Made by a program: the position numbers and the translations under genes
The notes under the pieces: generated by a model
Seen by the model: the letters and a program-made list of their open reading frames with translations, nothing else
What the model was told of the DNA's origin: nothing
Database searches by the model: none
Shown here: piece by piece, positions 10,865 through 22,894 of the stretch
How the letters are laid out: every line of letters starts with the position of its first letter
Numbering within the stretch: position 1 is the first letter of the stretch
Source of the DNA: Meandrina meandrites
Lineage: Eukaryota; Cnidaria; Anthozoa; Scleractinia; Meandrinidae
Direction: 5' to 3'
DNA length: 64,000 nucleotides
Assembly (NCBI GenBank): GCA_963693305.1
Contig: OY855906.1
Span: 18,589,661 to 18,653,660, forward strand

Positions 10865-10872
10865 CTGAAATT

Positions 10873-12290
10873 TTCAAGAGACAATATTAGTAAGAATATT
10901 TTCGCCCATGCAATTGTTAAAGTAATAAACTTTCACGTTGCTCTAGGAATTAAAAGATAATCTAGCAGTTTTGGGGTGACTGAGCTTGAGCTTAAAGGAA
11001 TTTTTGATCGTGAGTCGTGTGAAATTTTGTCCTGTTGTTGTCAGTGATGAAAAGAAAGGAAAAAAACAATAAATCACTGAAAGATTTAAGACTTTAATAT
11101 TAGATGGTCGAAGACAGTTTGCCTCGTGTCTTGTACTTTCGTGAGGGTTTTAGCTTTGTTCAATAATTCGCGAGTTTATAAGGGTGCGTGAAAATTAAAC
11201 GGGCAAATTTTTATCAAGGAAATATTTTCCAACGTGACTCATCGCGTCGTGTGGCGGCAATTTTTTGACCAATGAATTATAATTCCCCCTCTCCTCTCTG
11301 AGCAATTTTTCCGGCCAATTGTGTTGGCCAATCGTTTCTTAAATTTTAATCATTGCGAAAATAGGGTAAACTCATAAACTCATAATTAGTTTTAGGAATT
11401 ACTTTTTATAGACAATTTTTAGGATTTCTAAGAATTTTTATTCTATCATTGTAAATAGTTTTATAGACAATTCAATATATTTATTGTATTTTTTTCCATT
11501 GTCTCTGAAAAGCCCCCGTGTGCAATAAATATATTAGATCTCAAAGCCAAACTGGTGTTCGGAAGTCCTGAGGCGATAACTGAACAATTATCGACACATT
11601 TTTCGTATGTTGAAAAGCCATTTAAAATGTGTCTTCATCGATGAGAGTCATTGTATAGCTAAATGGTAAGTTTATCTTTACTTTTATCTGATGCCAACTG
11701 CAGTATATGCCAGTGCAGCAAGCTATTGGAGAATGAGTTATGTTTGTTACATTGCTATCTAAACTTTCCTTTGTCCTAGCTAAAGCGCATCAATTATTAA
11801 AGTTGTGTCTGATGTGCTAGTGTTATTTGCGTTTAGGCTTATAATTAAGCTTATGTGCAGTCTTATAATGCTCAAAGTATTCGCAAATTTTGTTTTTCGT
11901 GCAAATTTCAAATTGAAATCCAGCCATACTGATACAATGCCATGCATGCAAGGGAGCGATTGTAGAATACCCGGCCACTGATTTTCATAATTTCGAACAA
12001 GGCATAACACAATCAGCTCTTTTGTTAGTCGATGAGATGCCAAAAAATTGCCATGTTTATTTCTATAATGTAACCCATGTAAGTTATAAACTATTCAGCT
12101 TCCACTTAACCCTATTCATTTTCTTTTTATTTATAACAGTCTTTCTTGACTTTATTTATCATTATTGGCGGCACATATAAACTTCTGTACTGTTTTTGTT
12201 TATGGTAAATGAAGAATAAAAGGATGTTTACACAACAGAAAATTGGGTATGAACCCGTAAAAAAATCTTTCGTTTGTGTAGAATCAGTCA
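10873..12290. other. No gene recognised (upstream intron or intergenic)
   Basis: If the T-box exon belongs to a live gene, this is its upstream intron. AT-rich, only short frames (for example 11780-12043 minus) with no recognisable domain. Confidence 0.4.
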
Positions 12291-12294
12291 ACTT

Positions 12295-12665
12295 TAAACA
12301 GGGCCATGCGTTGGACTCCGGATTGAACGGTCCAGGTTCGAGCCCTGGCCGGGGTCATGCGTTATGTTCTTAAGCAAAACACTTTATTCTCATAGTGCTT
12401 CTCTCCACCCAGGTGTTAGACTTTCAAAAGCTCGCTTCGCTTGCTTATTTGACTCGTGACGTCAACTTGTAGCAAGTCTACCCAGGTGTGTAAATGGGTA
12501 CTAGTGAAATAATGCTGGGGGTAACCCTGCGATGGACTAGCATCCGATCTAGGGGGAGTAGAAATACTCCTAGTCGCTTAATGCTATGGAAACCGGGATA
12601 AGCTCCGGCGGTATGAGCCACTTGGCTTGACGCAGACTTTACCTTTTTTAGGCGCCAGTTAGAAA
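12295..12665 (+). mobile_element. tRNA-derived SINE
   Basis: The head has a pol III B-box-like GGTTCGAGCC at about 12333 preceded by an A-box-like region with GTTGGACTCCGG. The body continues with CCCTGCGATGGACTAGCATC and CGGGATAAGCTCCGGC, the conserved core of a SINE I know as common in coral sequences. The 3' end is near TTTACCTTTTTTA at about 12650. A 64-bp TIR insertion splits it at 12417-12480. Confidence 0.65.
12417..12480. mobile_element. 64-bp TIR micro-insertion in the SINE
   Basis: The insert starts TAGACTT and ends AAGTCTA. It is flanked by a perfect 9-bp duplication CCCAGGTGT at 12408-12416 and 12481-12489, and removing insert plus one duplicate restores the SINE. A 9-bp target duplication fits a MULE-type MITE, though the size is extreme. 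Confidence 0.75.
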
Positions 12666-12944
12666 CTACCTTGCCTATTTTCATTCACCCGCTGTAAAAC
12701 CCTTCCTCTACTGTTATTCAGGGCAATAAAGTAACTCATTCCGAGAGCTAGCGGGTGACCCATGGCCCTGTGTAAAGTTGACTGTTTCTCTACAAAAGTG
12801 GTTGGGTCTGGAATGTTCTCTTGCAGTTCTGTACCAAATTTTCACTGTCTGTAAACAGCCTTCGAATCTATTGATTTGTTGTTTCATTGATCTGGTAAAG
12901 CACAGGTGTAATTTTCAATTTTTTGTTATTTTTGATCATGGGAA

Positions 12945-13736
12945 AGGACTCGGCTACTGAGGAGGCATTTAGGAAAGATTATGGGCGGCTGGCAGAACTG
13001 AGGTCTCTGTTACACAGAGATGTACCATTTGTAGCCCTCACTGCCACAGCAACAGAGGCAACAAATAATAGAAGACTTGTGTATGAGGAAGTGTGTGCAG
13101 ATTTTAGGGGATGCCAATAAACCAAACATTCGGTATACTGTGATTGACATAGACCATGACAATCTCTACGACACCTTCAAGCCAATAATCGATGGCATCG
13201 AGCAGAGACAATCAAGTGCCACAAAAGTGATGGTGTTTTGCAGAAGAAAAGAGGATATGAAAGAATTGTTTGAACTTTTTAGTCAGTCACTGGGAGCAAA
13301 GGCCTACGTACGGCCTGAAGGAACAGAGCCAATGGATGATAGAACACGATTATTTGCAATGTATCATAGGAAGACACATGATCTTGTGAAAAGAACAATA
13401 GAAACAGAGTTCTGCAAGGAGGATGGAAGTGTCACAGTTGTCTTTTGTACAATTGCCTTTGGAATGGGTGTTAATGTGGTGATACATTTATGACCATCAA
13501 GTGGGATCGATGATTACCTCCAAGAATCTGTTAGAGTTGGTTGAAATAACGAAAGTGCACATGCAATTCTACTAAGATACAAAGGCAGTACAAGAGGCAT
13601 AACATCTCCAAGGAAATGAAGGAGTACACCAGAAATGAAACCACATGCAGGAGAACTCTGCTACTGAAACCATTCACAGAAAGCCTAACCCCTAATCAGA
13701 TTCTTCATACATGTTGTGACATTTGTGACATATAGA
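12945..13736 (+). pseudogene. RecQ-like helicase pseudogene (C-terminal half)
   Basis: Fragments of an SF2 RecQ-type DNA helicase occur in order: FRKDYGRLAELRSLL and VPFVALTATATEA (motif III region) at 12968-13062, then after a one-base shift near 13090 the second RecA-like domain (VMVFCRRKEDM, VVFCTIAFGMGVN). The motif VI region reads QESVRVG followed by a stop where QESGRVGRDG is expected. A last segment, in a further frame, ends with paired cysteines (TCCDICDI) and TAG at 13736, like the zinc-binding tail of RecQ proteins. The ATPase motif I part is missing, and there are at least three stops or shifts. No introns are seen in the retained part, so it may be retrocopied or from a multi-copy cnidarian RecQ-like family; I cannot tell which. 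Confidence 0.82.
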
Positions 13737-14055
13737 CAGTATTAACAAAATAATCTTTGACTTTATTTGGGATGGCAAGACGGCTAAAATCAAAAGAAAG
13801 ACTATCATCGCCGAAAAGAGGCACGGCGGTTTAAAAATGATCGACTTTGAAATCATGGAGCGCTCTCTAAAAATAGCTTGGATTAAACGCATTATAGACA
13901 GCGAAGACACCGCGTGGAAGGTTATCCCAAATTACGCTACGTGCCAATATGGCGGTCTCCAATTTCTTGTTAAATGCGATTATAATATAAAGTCACTCAA
14001 TCTAGAATATGTTCCGGAGTCTTTTGGCATGACAATTTCGTGTTCCGGCTTGTAA
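13737..14055 (+). pseudogene. L1/Tx1-like LINE RT C-terminal fragment
   Basis: The plus strand encodes INKIIFDFIWDG, KHGGLKMIDFE and SLKIAWIKRIID, homologous to the post-RT segment of the L1/Tx1-like copies at 9-10.7 and 15.4-18.1 kb (compare FKFIWKNKKDKIK and SLKLAWISRLL there). It begins one base after the RecQ pseudogene stop and ends near 14055. No tail is visible. Confidence 0.75.
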
Positions 14056-15429
14056 CAGTCTAGGGTGCGAATGTAGATGTTTGTATAGCGCAATCGCTTT
14101 TATCCAACCGTCCAAGTACAAAATTAGCGTTTAATAAAATTTATTTTTAATTCTGTTCATTTTGTTTGACCTTTGTTGTCGTTTGTAGCATACAGTATTT
14201 GACACCCATAATGTTCACTTTGCTGGAGATTACAGGCCACTCATTTGTTGCGCAACGAACCACAAAGGACAACCAGTTGCCGTGTCTTTATTTTATTTAC
14301 CAAATAGGTTGATATTATTGTGCGTGCTACTAATGGATCGGTGTAGAAGTTTTTACTAGAGTTATTTTCTCTAATCTGGACCCCGAACTCCAACGTTGTC
14401 AGGTGTGATGTATGATTTGTTTAAAGCGATGCATGCTAGACCGCGTTGCGATTTGATAAATCCTCATTTATTAATAATTCATTTTCCGAATTCAGTAGCT
14501 CATTGCCACTCCCCCAAAAAACAGTCGTTGCACATAGTGCCTTTGATTTTATTAGATTCAAAAAAGAAACATTGATTACAGCATTTACTTCATTCCATTT
14601 TTTCCCTATGTTATCTCCTTAATAAAACTGTAGGACTGACATATTTAAACAAAAATGGATTTCAAATTTCTGATGGTGAATGGTCTAGTGAAAAACAGAA
14701 CGGTACCTTTTTGGAGTGGTTTGGAAAGTATCCCAGCCTTAAAATAAAAGGTGGGGAGGTGCAGCCCAGCCCCTGTTTAGGACAAAACTCGTCATATTGT
14801 TGATCCTAATTAAGTCATTTAACCCAAAAACATGACCTGTTTAAGACATTTGCCAAGAAAAGATGCTAAGTTTGAAACAAAGTGATACAATCGATAACCT
14901 ATTTAAGACAAAATCACCCAAAACCATTCCCTGACTGACCACATTTCCCTATTAAGCACTCATAAAGGAGTACCTCCAGGCCTTGGTCTCGCAAAGGAAA
15001 ATAGCAGTTTCATCATCTTGAATTTAACATGTACCGCATCAAAAATTTTACTATTAAAGAGAAACCTACTGGAATAATAACTTGTTAGTTACTATTTGAT
15101 TGTCAGTTTTTAGCTATTTATGTGAATAAGCAATGAACTGGTAAGCTATTAAAGAGAAACCTACTGGAACAATAACTTATAAATGACTATTTGATTGTCA
15201 ATTTTTGTTCAGTCACTACCCAACTGAAATGTAAGGATAGGATGAATTATGTACAGACAAGAAGAGGTTCAAATGAAAAACAAACATACACCAAAATGTC
15301 CTGGATTACATTTCTGTGTTAGGGCAAAACCCTTCTGAAGTCTATAATTATCAATATGGAGGTTAAATGCATGTCTTCGTTGTATTTGTAAAGGTCTCTG
15401 TTTTTTATCCACTTGCCTTTCTTGGAAAT
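14056..15429. other. No gene recognised
   Basis: AT-rich sequence without a coding signal. A diverged direct duplication lies at 15051-15210 (listed separately). Confidence 0.45.
15051..15210. repeat. Two-copy tandem repeat, ~96 bp period
   Basis: The block CTATTAAAGAGAAACCTACT with its following 40 bases occurs at about 15052 and again at about 15148 with a few changes. A local duplication. Confidence 0.75.
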
Positions 15430-18062
15430 TGTTTTTTTTTTTTTTTGAAAAATGTTTATTTCAATAGAGAGAAAACAAATACACACAAATGTCGTACAAA
15501 TATACCAATACAATGATTGAAGAAAAAAAAGGATACAATAAGTGCAACAGAAAATAGAAGACAGTCGAAAAAGTTAGTTACAAATAAGATTACTAACACA
15601 CTAGATCACTAGGTCTGAAATTACAGTACATTTTTAAAACAATGTTTTTCCTGACGCTTTGACTCCTCCTACAATACACTGTTTTTAATAATTCGCTTCA
15701 ACTACACTAACACTAAAATTTTTCGAAGTTATATTTAAATTTAACCTTGCCTATAAATTCACTTAATGATAGCTCGCCATACAATAATTTCTGATTGTAA
15801 AGATAATATTTCGCACATAAAAAGGTGAAGTTTAACTTTCTAATAATAATATCTAAATCTTTGTTTACATTATTCTTGTCTTTGCCGAGAATTAATTAGT
15901 TGGAGAGAGGGTGAGAGAGGTGGCATTTTCTTTATTAAACCATTTTATAACCTCTGAGAAGAATAATTGGCTCCAATTACAATTATAGAAAGTGTGAATT
16001 ATGGAATCATTCATTTCACAGTATGGACACTTTGCGTCCTCTGTCACGCCGAAAAGGAATAATTCCTTTCTGGTGAAGACTATTCTGTGTAAGAGTTTGA
16101 AGTAGAATTCCCTAAGCCTATTATCTCGACATACATTTCTTACGCGACTAAAAAAGGGTTTTAGAGATGTTTAGCCAATCTGAAGGTCTCTTGCCCATTT
16201 AGAATTAGCCTTCAATTTAATTTGTTCTTTATTTATGAGGAGCCTGTAGTAGTCTTTGTTTTTCATTTTGGTTAAGTTGATGGAAGTCTCTGGGGAGAGG
16301 TGAAACATAGTGCTCGACAACAAACCTGCTCTGTCTACAGGACACGCCCTCGCATGTTCTACAAGATGCCTGGGAACTGCAGAAAGTACTTGAAAATAAA
16401 TGAGGAAATTGCATCTAAGATCATATTTGTGAACAAATTCTGAATAAGAAAGGAATTTACCATCTGATTTTAGAAGGTCTCGTACAAGATAAATGCCTTG
16501 ATCAAACCAGTTCCTGTAAAAATACAGTGTGACCGTTGATTAGAATATCTTTGTTGTTGAATAAAATTAATTCTTGAACCGACTGGTTTAGAAAAGATTC
16601 TTTTATTTCCAAAAAATGCTGAAGAATTAAATTGTAGAACTGGGGCAGATCAATCTGCTCGAGGAAATTTTTGTCGTAGTTGCATCGTAATAGAAAGTTC
16701 AAACCGCGGTATTTTTCAAAAAAGTAATTAGGAATCGTCTTCCAAGATTCACAGCAGCTTTGTTCATTGGCTAGAAGTCTGGAAATCCAAGCTAACTTCA
16801 ATGATTTTTCTAAGACATCTATACTAGGTGCACGGAGACCTCCTTGGTCATAATCTAAGATCATCAACTTACACTTAATTTTGTCCTTTTTATTTTTCCA
16901 AATGAATTTAAAAATGGCCGAATTCGCTGCCCCAAGGCATTCCCGAGGGACATCGAGGCTAGAAATTGTATGTACCAATTGCGAGATGCCAAGGCTTTTC
17001 GTTATAAGACATCTCCCAAATAGTGTAAGATTCCGGCAGTTCCATATATCAAGAATGGTCTTTAATTTTTGCAATTTTAACGTGAAATTAGATTTTTCAT
17101 TTTCTTTCTCCTTGTAAGAAATAGAAGTACCTAACACACGGATTGGTTTTTCAGGCCATTGAAATCCAAAGGGTTTGTCTTTTCTATGTCTCCACGATCC
17201 CAGCCACTGAGCTTTAGTTTTCGACTGGTTCAATTTCAAGCCGGATATATCACCAAAGTTGTCTAGTACAGCAATTGCTTTTTTTTTTACCGAATTACAG
17301 TTACTGTTAAGAAGGGTGGTATCATCAGCAAACTGGCTTAATTTTAGCTCCTTCCTGCAAATGTTTATACCTTGTATTTCTTTATCTTGTCTGATCTTGC
17401 ACGCTAACAGTTCTACTGCCAATACAAAGAGACATGGGGATAAAGGGCAACCTTGTCTTACTCGTCTTGAGAGATGAAAATAATTTGTGCAGAAGCCATT
17501 GTTCAAGACTGCACTTTCTGTGTTAGAGTAAAAGGTGGAGATCCAACGTTGAATGGATTCCCCAAAATTAAATAGTGCAATTGTTCTTTGTATAAATTCC
17601 CATTCAATTGTATCAAAAGCCTTTCTAAAATCAAGCTGTAATAATATACCAGGGATGTTCCGAAGCTTTGTTTGCTCAAGAATGTCATTAATTAGCCTCA
17701 TGTTTTGTCCAATATATCTTCCTTTAATGAAGCCTGTTTGGTCCGGATTGATTAGAAGAGCTAGAACTTTTTCTAGTCTCCTGGCAATAACTTTGATGCA
17801 ATTTTATAGTCTAGATTCAATAACGTTATCGGGCGCCAATTAGCAAGTGTAGAAAGGTCCGAATCTTCTTTTGGTATAAGTGTAATTACGCCTCTCCGTT
17901 GGGAGAGTGACATTTCACCTGCTCTATACGAAGCATTAAGGCACTCGACAAGATCATGACCCAATAAATCAAAAAAACAGTTATAAAACTCCCAAGTAAA
18001 TCCATCCTCGCCTGGTGATTTCCCGCTACTAAATGTGCATAGAATATCCTTACACTCCTTAA
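15430..18062 (-). pseudogene. L1/Tx1-like LINE, 5' truncated, with near-intact RT
   Basis: Runs on the minus strand from about 18062 to a poly-T tract at 15429-15446 (the poly-A tail of the element). The 399-codon frame at 17701-16502 holds RT motifs QLDFRKAFDTIEW, RRVRQGCPLSPCLF and QFADDTTLLN (active site FADD), then thumb and connection with FKFIWKNKKDKIK. Upstream, after a frameshift near 17770-17800, is the RT N-terminal block RGVITLIPKEDSDLSTLANW. Downstream pieces to about 15700 are the degraded C-terminus with a Cys/His region. Endonuclease and ORF1 are absent. The A-tail and RT type separate it from the CR1/L2-like LINEs, which end in microsatellites. Confidence 0.87.
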
Positions 18063-18853
18063 GAGTGTAAAATTGTTACTGTTGCGAGATATTGAAAACT
18101 TGATAAAGTGAAAATGTACTGATATCTGAGAGAAATCACAGCCATCTTAGTTATTTCGTTATTTCTGACAGCCAGGATTACTTTTGGAACCTTTATTCCA
18201 GGAATGCAGCCAATTGGTTCCCAGGCATTTCCAGGACAAGCCAGTATCAAAATAGCATTCTCATCCCTTCAACTGATGGGTTCAAAGGGCAGTTTGATTG
18301 CCAATGTCTTCTTGTTTAATAGTTGCTCCTTGCATAATTTTAAAGTCCTTTGAAAGTGTTTGTGAAAGGAACTGCCTTTTAAGCCAAATGTCTCTGTAAA
18401 CAGAGTTTCTTCCAAATTACACTTGCTTTCACACATTGTGAATTCTTGGCCCTCACTCACGGCAATGTCATCGACATGCGGGAAGTCCGTAAATTCATCA
18501 GGGTTGTCATCCTACTCTTGTTCAGAATGAGCGCTATTGCTGTCATTGCATTCCACCTTAGCTGCAGCTATCGAAAGGTTTTGAAGATCGGAAGCAGCAC
18601 TTGCTGCCCCACAACTTTCCCAGATAACTTTTCCTTTGGTTTTAGCATTCACACAATTGCAGGACACTAAATTTAAATCCATAAGGGGCATAATTGGAAA
18701 TTTATTGGCACACGTCGGCATCTTTGGCTTAACTGAACACTGAGAGGCTGTCAATTAGGCGATTTTGTTGACATTTAAGTCCCATATCAGCATCACTTCT
18801 TCGTCAATACCGTAATTTGATGTTCAGAAAGGGCTCCAGGCAAACTGACGTGC
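18063..18853. other. Unidentified; short minus-strand frames
   Basis: Minus-strand frames at 18754-18512 (80 codons, several cysteines such as CNCVNAKTKGK) and 18460-18269 may be pieces of an unknown protein or of a decayed transposon. I see no domain and no clear splice sites, and do not assign a function. Confidence 0.3.
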
Positions 18854-19114
18854 CCAAATGAGGGTCTCCCAGGGGGGGTCCTTGTTCCCTTGTTGCCTTC
18901 CAATATTGCCCTTCGTAATTTGTTCCCCTTTTATCAAATCCACTTACCACCTACCCCCTCCCTGCTCACTTTTCTCCACAAAAAAAAATTAAAAAGAAGA
19001 GTACAGATGTTGCATGTGACGTTCTATTTGTGTGACACATCATCTCAAGCATTTGAGCGAAATTCACAATCCATCAGCGTGTGATTAGCATTAAAACTAA
19101 CCTTAACTCTCCGA

Positions 19115-19520
19115 TCAATCATCATAATACATGAACTCGTCAAAATTTGCCCTCTTCCTTGCTCTTCCTGATCTTCTCGATGTGGTATTTGATTGCTCTT
19201 GATCTTCCTCTACACATTCCCTTGCCTCTTCGATGGTTACTGTTTCTACTTGACTGATCAATTGAGATTGACAATAAATAAATTCGTTCTCACTCATTTC
19301 AAGCTTACATGGTTAATGAATGAACATAAATAAAGAAGCTTCTTCTAGCGTTAAATATATTCAAATATAAGCCAGATTTGGGCAACCTACCTATTAATTC
19401 CCGCTCCTTCGTCATCACTTTGGTAATTGCTGCATTCCACTGTTCTTGGGAATCAATTTCAAATACTCTGCCCTTTGGACAGTTCGCTGTAACTTGAAAA
19501 TCTTTAACACTCATCGTCAC
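19115..19520 (-). other. Two short frames, possible exons of an unknown protein
   Basis: The minus frame 19520-19305 begins MTMSVKDFQVTANCPKGRVF and runs into a GTAGGT that could be a splice donor after ...KERELI. The frame 19297-19115 ends ...RSGRARKRANFDEFMYYDD then a stop, with a basic patch like a nuclear signal. Together they could be first and last exons of a small gene carried by the outer element. The first resembles the start of a thioredoxin-like fold only loosely. No function is claimed. Confidence 0.25.
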
Positions 19521-19590
19521 TCTGAATTTCGCTATTTGTAGCTGGCAACACCGATCTGCGATTCCAAATCCTTCTCTTACTCGAAATCAT

Positions 19591-19596
<6 letters not shown>

Positions 19597-19633
<37 letters not shown>

Positions 19634-22431
19634 GAGCTAAACAATAGAGCGGTCTCTGATGTTGAACAGACCCATCACGTGACTCTGACCGTGCACAAGT
19701 TCATTCAAGATGGCGGACGGAGCACACGATCTGTTTGTTTGGGAAGACGATTTAGAGGCAATTTTTGACATTTTGGAAGGCGATGGAGTATAAGAAAAGC
19801 ATTTTCGGTCGCAGTTAGTAATGTAAGCATAACAGGTTGCCATTTTGAGTCATAATTTCAAACTAATGAGCTTAAATTTTCGGCACATTGGCTACTCGAT
19901 TCGTGTGAATGGAATCCTACAAACGCTCACCTACAATATAAGCTTATATATTGCCTATCTGTCGATGGTTATTTCCTCTTGGGTTCCTTCGAATCACGAA
20001 ATTCCTTTATTAAACCTTTGACAAAGATCTGGGATATGGTGATCTGTTTATATTGTTTTGAGTGCTAGACCTTCTAGTAGTCTAGTAGATACCTAATAGA
20101 TAATTTGTGCTTCCTAATAATAGTTCCAGTGAGTCAAAACACCTCAGCATACAATTTGGCTGCCGCACTTTATGTTTTAACTCTTTAGGTATTCTTCAGT
20201 TACCATATATAAATACATTTTTGGGGTGTTGTTGTTGTAGGCTCAGCATTAAGAGAATGTTTGCAATACTTGGGGAAGAAATGTAAATATTGACACTTAG
20301 CTAAGAGCTACTGTAGTGCAGGTAGCCCACGACTAAATATATAAGTATCAAACAAGTAAACAAATGGAAAAAGTAAAAGTGAGTTGAAAATGTATACTCA
20401 TATGTGAATTTTAAGTGGAAGGTTTTGAGACACAGGGATGCAAAACTTTAGAATAGGAAGGGAAGGATTCCAACAGCTAAAACAGTTACCCCAAGTCTTC
20501 TTGCATAAAATGGTTGGTAGTGTTAAATGCAATGTAAAAGAAACTGAAGTGCTTGCACGTGGGGCAGGAGATATTTATATCAAACCCTTGAAGAAGGGTG
20601 CGAAAGAGGCAGGATATTTTTGGGAATTGAATAGCTAAGGTTAGATATTGCTGGGATAACCCTGATAGTGACTTCCTTAATAATTACAATGTGATTATCA
20701 GATAATATCACATGCAGAACTTGAAACACTCAATCCACTTTTGCCAAGAATATTGTTAAGTGCCAAATGATGGGCAACCCTAAAACCCGGGGTTGCCCCC
20801 AAATGATCAAGATAAATATCAACAAGGACAGGGACTGAACTGAACTTAACTGAATACTTTATTTACCCTCAAATTGCTCAGTTTATGTCTCCAAGCATTC
20901 CCACTCCAACCTGGACAGTGCCACCGAGTACGACTTTATGTTTATACTAGAGAACTAAGAAAACCCTTACAAATCTCAAGTCATACTCCTTAATTATTTC
21001 CTCTGAATACAATCAAAATCTTACTTATTCAGTGTTGGTGTTATAAAACTATGAGACTTATGAAAAATTGAAGTTTTGCACAAATAGAGACAATAGCCAG
21101 CTATCCTTACATCAGTTCTACCCTGGATCCAAACATGATCATCTGGGATGATGGAACACAAAAGTAATCACTGATATCATTTGAGAATAAAGCATTCAAA
21201 TTTTTATTTTTAAAATCATGTCTTCATCATCAGACTCATAGCTAAGTTTCAATTTGATAACTTCTAAATAATCTTCATTCCTGAAGTAGAAATCAAAAGG
21301 CTCTACAATTATGTGTGAATCTCAGAATACTTCATGACTGACCAAGAGAGCTAGCAATACCGGTAGTGACAACAAGGAAGACCTTTTTGCAAATGAGCCT
21401 CTTGTAGACCAGGGAAGGAGAAAACCCATGATCAACAAAATAAGTTCATATTTCTAACAGTTATAGTAGGAAGATTTATTTCAACCTTTAAAATACATTC
21501 CCTTGGGATAAATTATCATGGCCTGTGTGATGGAGTACAGGTAATATGGATATTACAAGAAGAAATTTTTATTATGATCAGCAATCTTGTGACTCGAAGA
21601 GTTTACTGCTGTATGGAAATGAAAAAGAAATCCTTACTTAAAATAAGAACAACTGTTACTGTGACATGAATGTTTACTATTTCATTACCTATGCATTATT
21701 ATGTGTGAACATATTGCAATGGGTCATCCTCTGACTCACAACAGAAACACTTTTATTCTTATTAATAAGAACAAAACAAAATTATACAAGGAGAGACTAT
21801 AAAAAAACAACCATTTACAAATGCGTTGGACAGCAATAAAACAAAATTTTAAGGAAAGAAAGATATTCGAGAAAGAAACTTTCTCTTTACAGTGAATTAG
21901 AAATTTGTATGCATCATAACTATGTATGCATGCGATGGTGGGTATAAACACCTTCCCTTCTACTTAGTACTATGCTATGGTCAAACAAACCTTATACATA
22001 TTTCTGTGTCTTTGGCTTCAAAATAATTTACACAGATAAACAGTACCCTATCACTCTCGACTCGGCTATTTTGTTCAGCCAGCCTTTCTTCCATTTCCTA
22101 TGTGTGCCTCTAAGTGCTGGTGCGAATAGCTTCCAAATGTCGATTTCTCCTTCTGCGTGATCCACAGCCGAAGGCAGCGGAATTATCGCCTGGTATTGCA
22201 ATCGACGATCTTTTATCTCGTAAAACTTATGGTTTTTGACTCATTTTCAACCAGAACAAGCCAACTTTCACAGTGGATTCAACCACGCTTCGAATAGAAC
22301 TCACTCGGGACGCCATCTTGAAATTTTGCGTGTGCACCTTCAATGTCACGTGACGATGCAAAAACCATAACAAAGAGATATTTCTTTGAAGTTCGCCAGG
22401 TTTCATAACCAGTCCCCTCTATTAAATATGT
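19597..22431. mobile_element. TTAA-flanked DNA element with long symmetrical ends, ~2.84 kb
   Basis: Ends read TAGAGG(A/G)GACTGGTTATGA inward from both sides, with about 39 bp of TIR at high identity, and TTAA on each flank (19593-19596 and 22432-22435). Symmetry continues weakly inward: CACGTG lies 79 bp from each end (19676 and 22352) and CAAGATGGCG about 110 bp from each end. TTAA target sites fit piggyBac or Kolobok groups. Only small frames are present, including a plus-strand 22-codon one at 19709-19777. Non-autonomous by what I can see. Confidence 0.72.
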
Positions 22432-22894
22432 CGAAATATTAAATCAAACAAATTCTTGTCACTTTCGCCCCCGATTCCCATTTCAAGGGACCAACGCATT
22501 GCTGGTTTTTCTTCGACAGAACACGATTGGCAAATGATCTTTCCGCCATCTTGGCAATCTGTAACAACACACCGTCAGATTACCGCCAACTTGTGACCGT
22601 GGTGACCTCTGACCCACCTCTAACCCAGTCTCCCAGCTGAGAGCCTTGACCTCGCTTGCGTTCTTTGACTCTAACCAGGGCTAAACCAACGTCGGAACGA
22701 CAGTGGTGCATAAATGACCATAAATAAAAACTTCAAAATAATGCTCTCTATTCCTTATATCAGAATTTTTTCGTACTGTAATTTTTCGAATTTTGTTCCC
22801 TTGTTCCCAAAAATTGGCTAATGTTCCCTTGTTCCCTTCGATATTTTGCCAATGTTCCCTTGTTCCCCAAAACCCCTGGGAGACCCTCCCAAAT

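Larger units (their letters stand above)
18860..22888. mobile_element. TIR-bounded DNA element (outer), ~4.03 kb
   Basis: Both ends carry GAGGGTCTCCCAGGGG as inverted repeats (18860-18875 and complement at 22873-22888), flanked by CCAAAT on both sides (18854-18859 and 22889-22894; CCCAAAT if the terminal base pair is not part of the TIR). No transposase was recognised inside. Subterminal sequence on both sides has GTTCCCTTGTTCCC-like runs. It contains the nested TTAA element. Confidence 0.55.
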
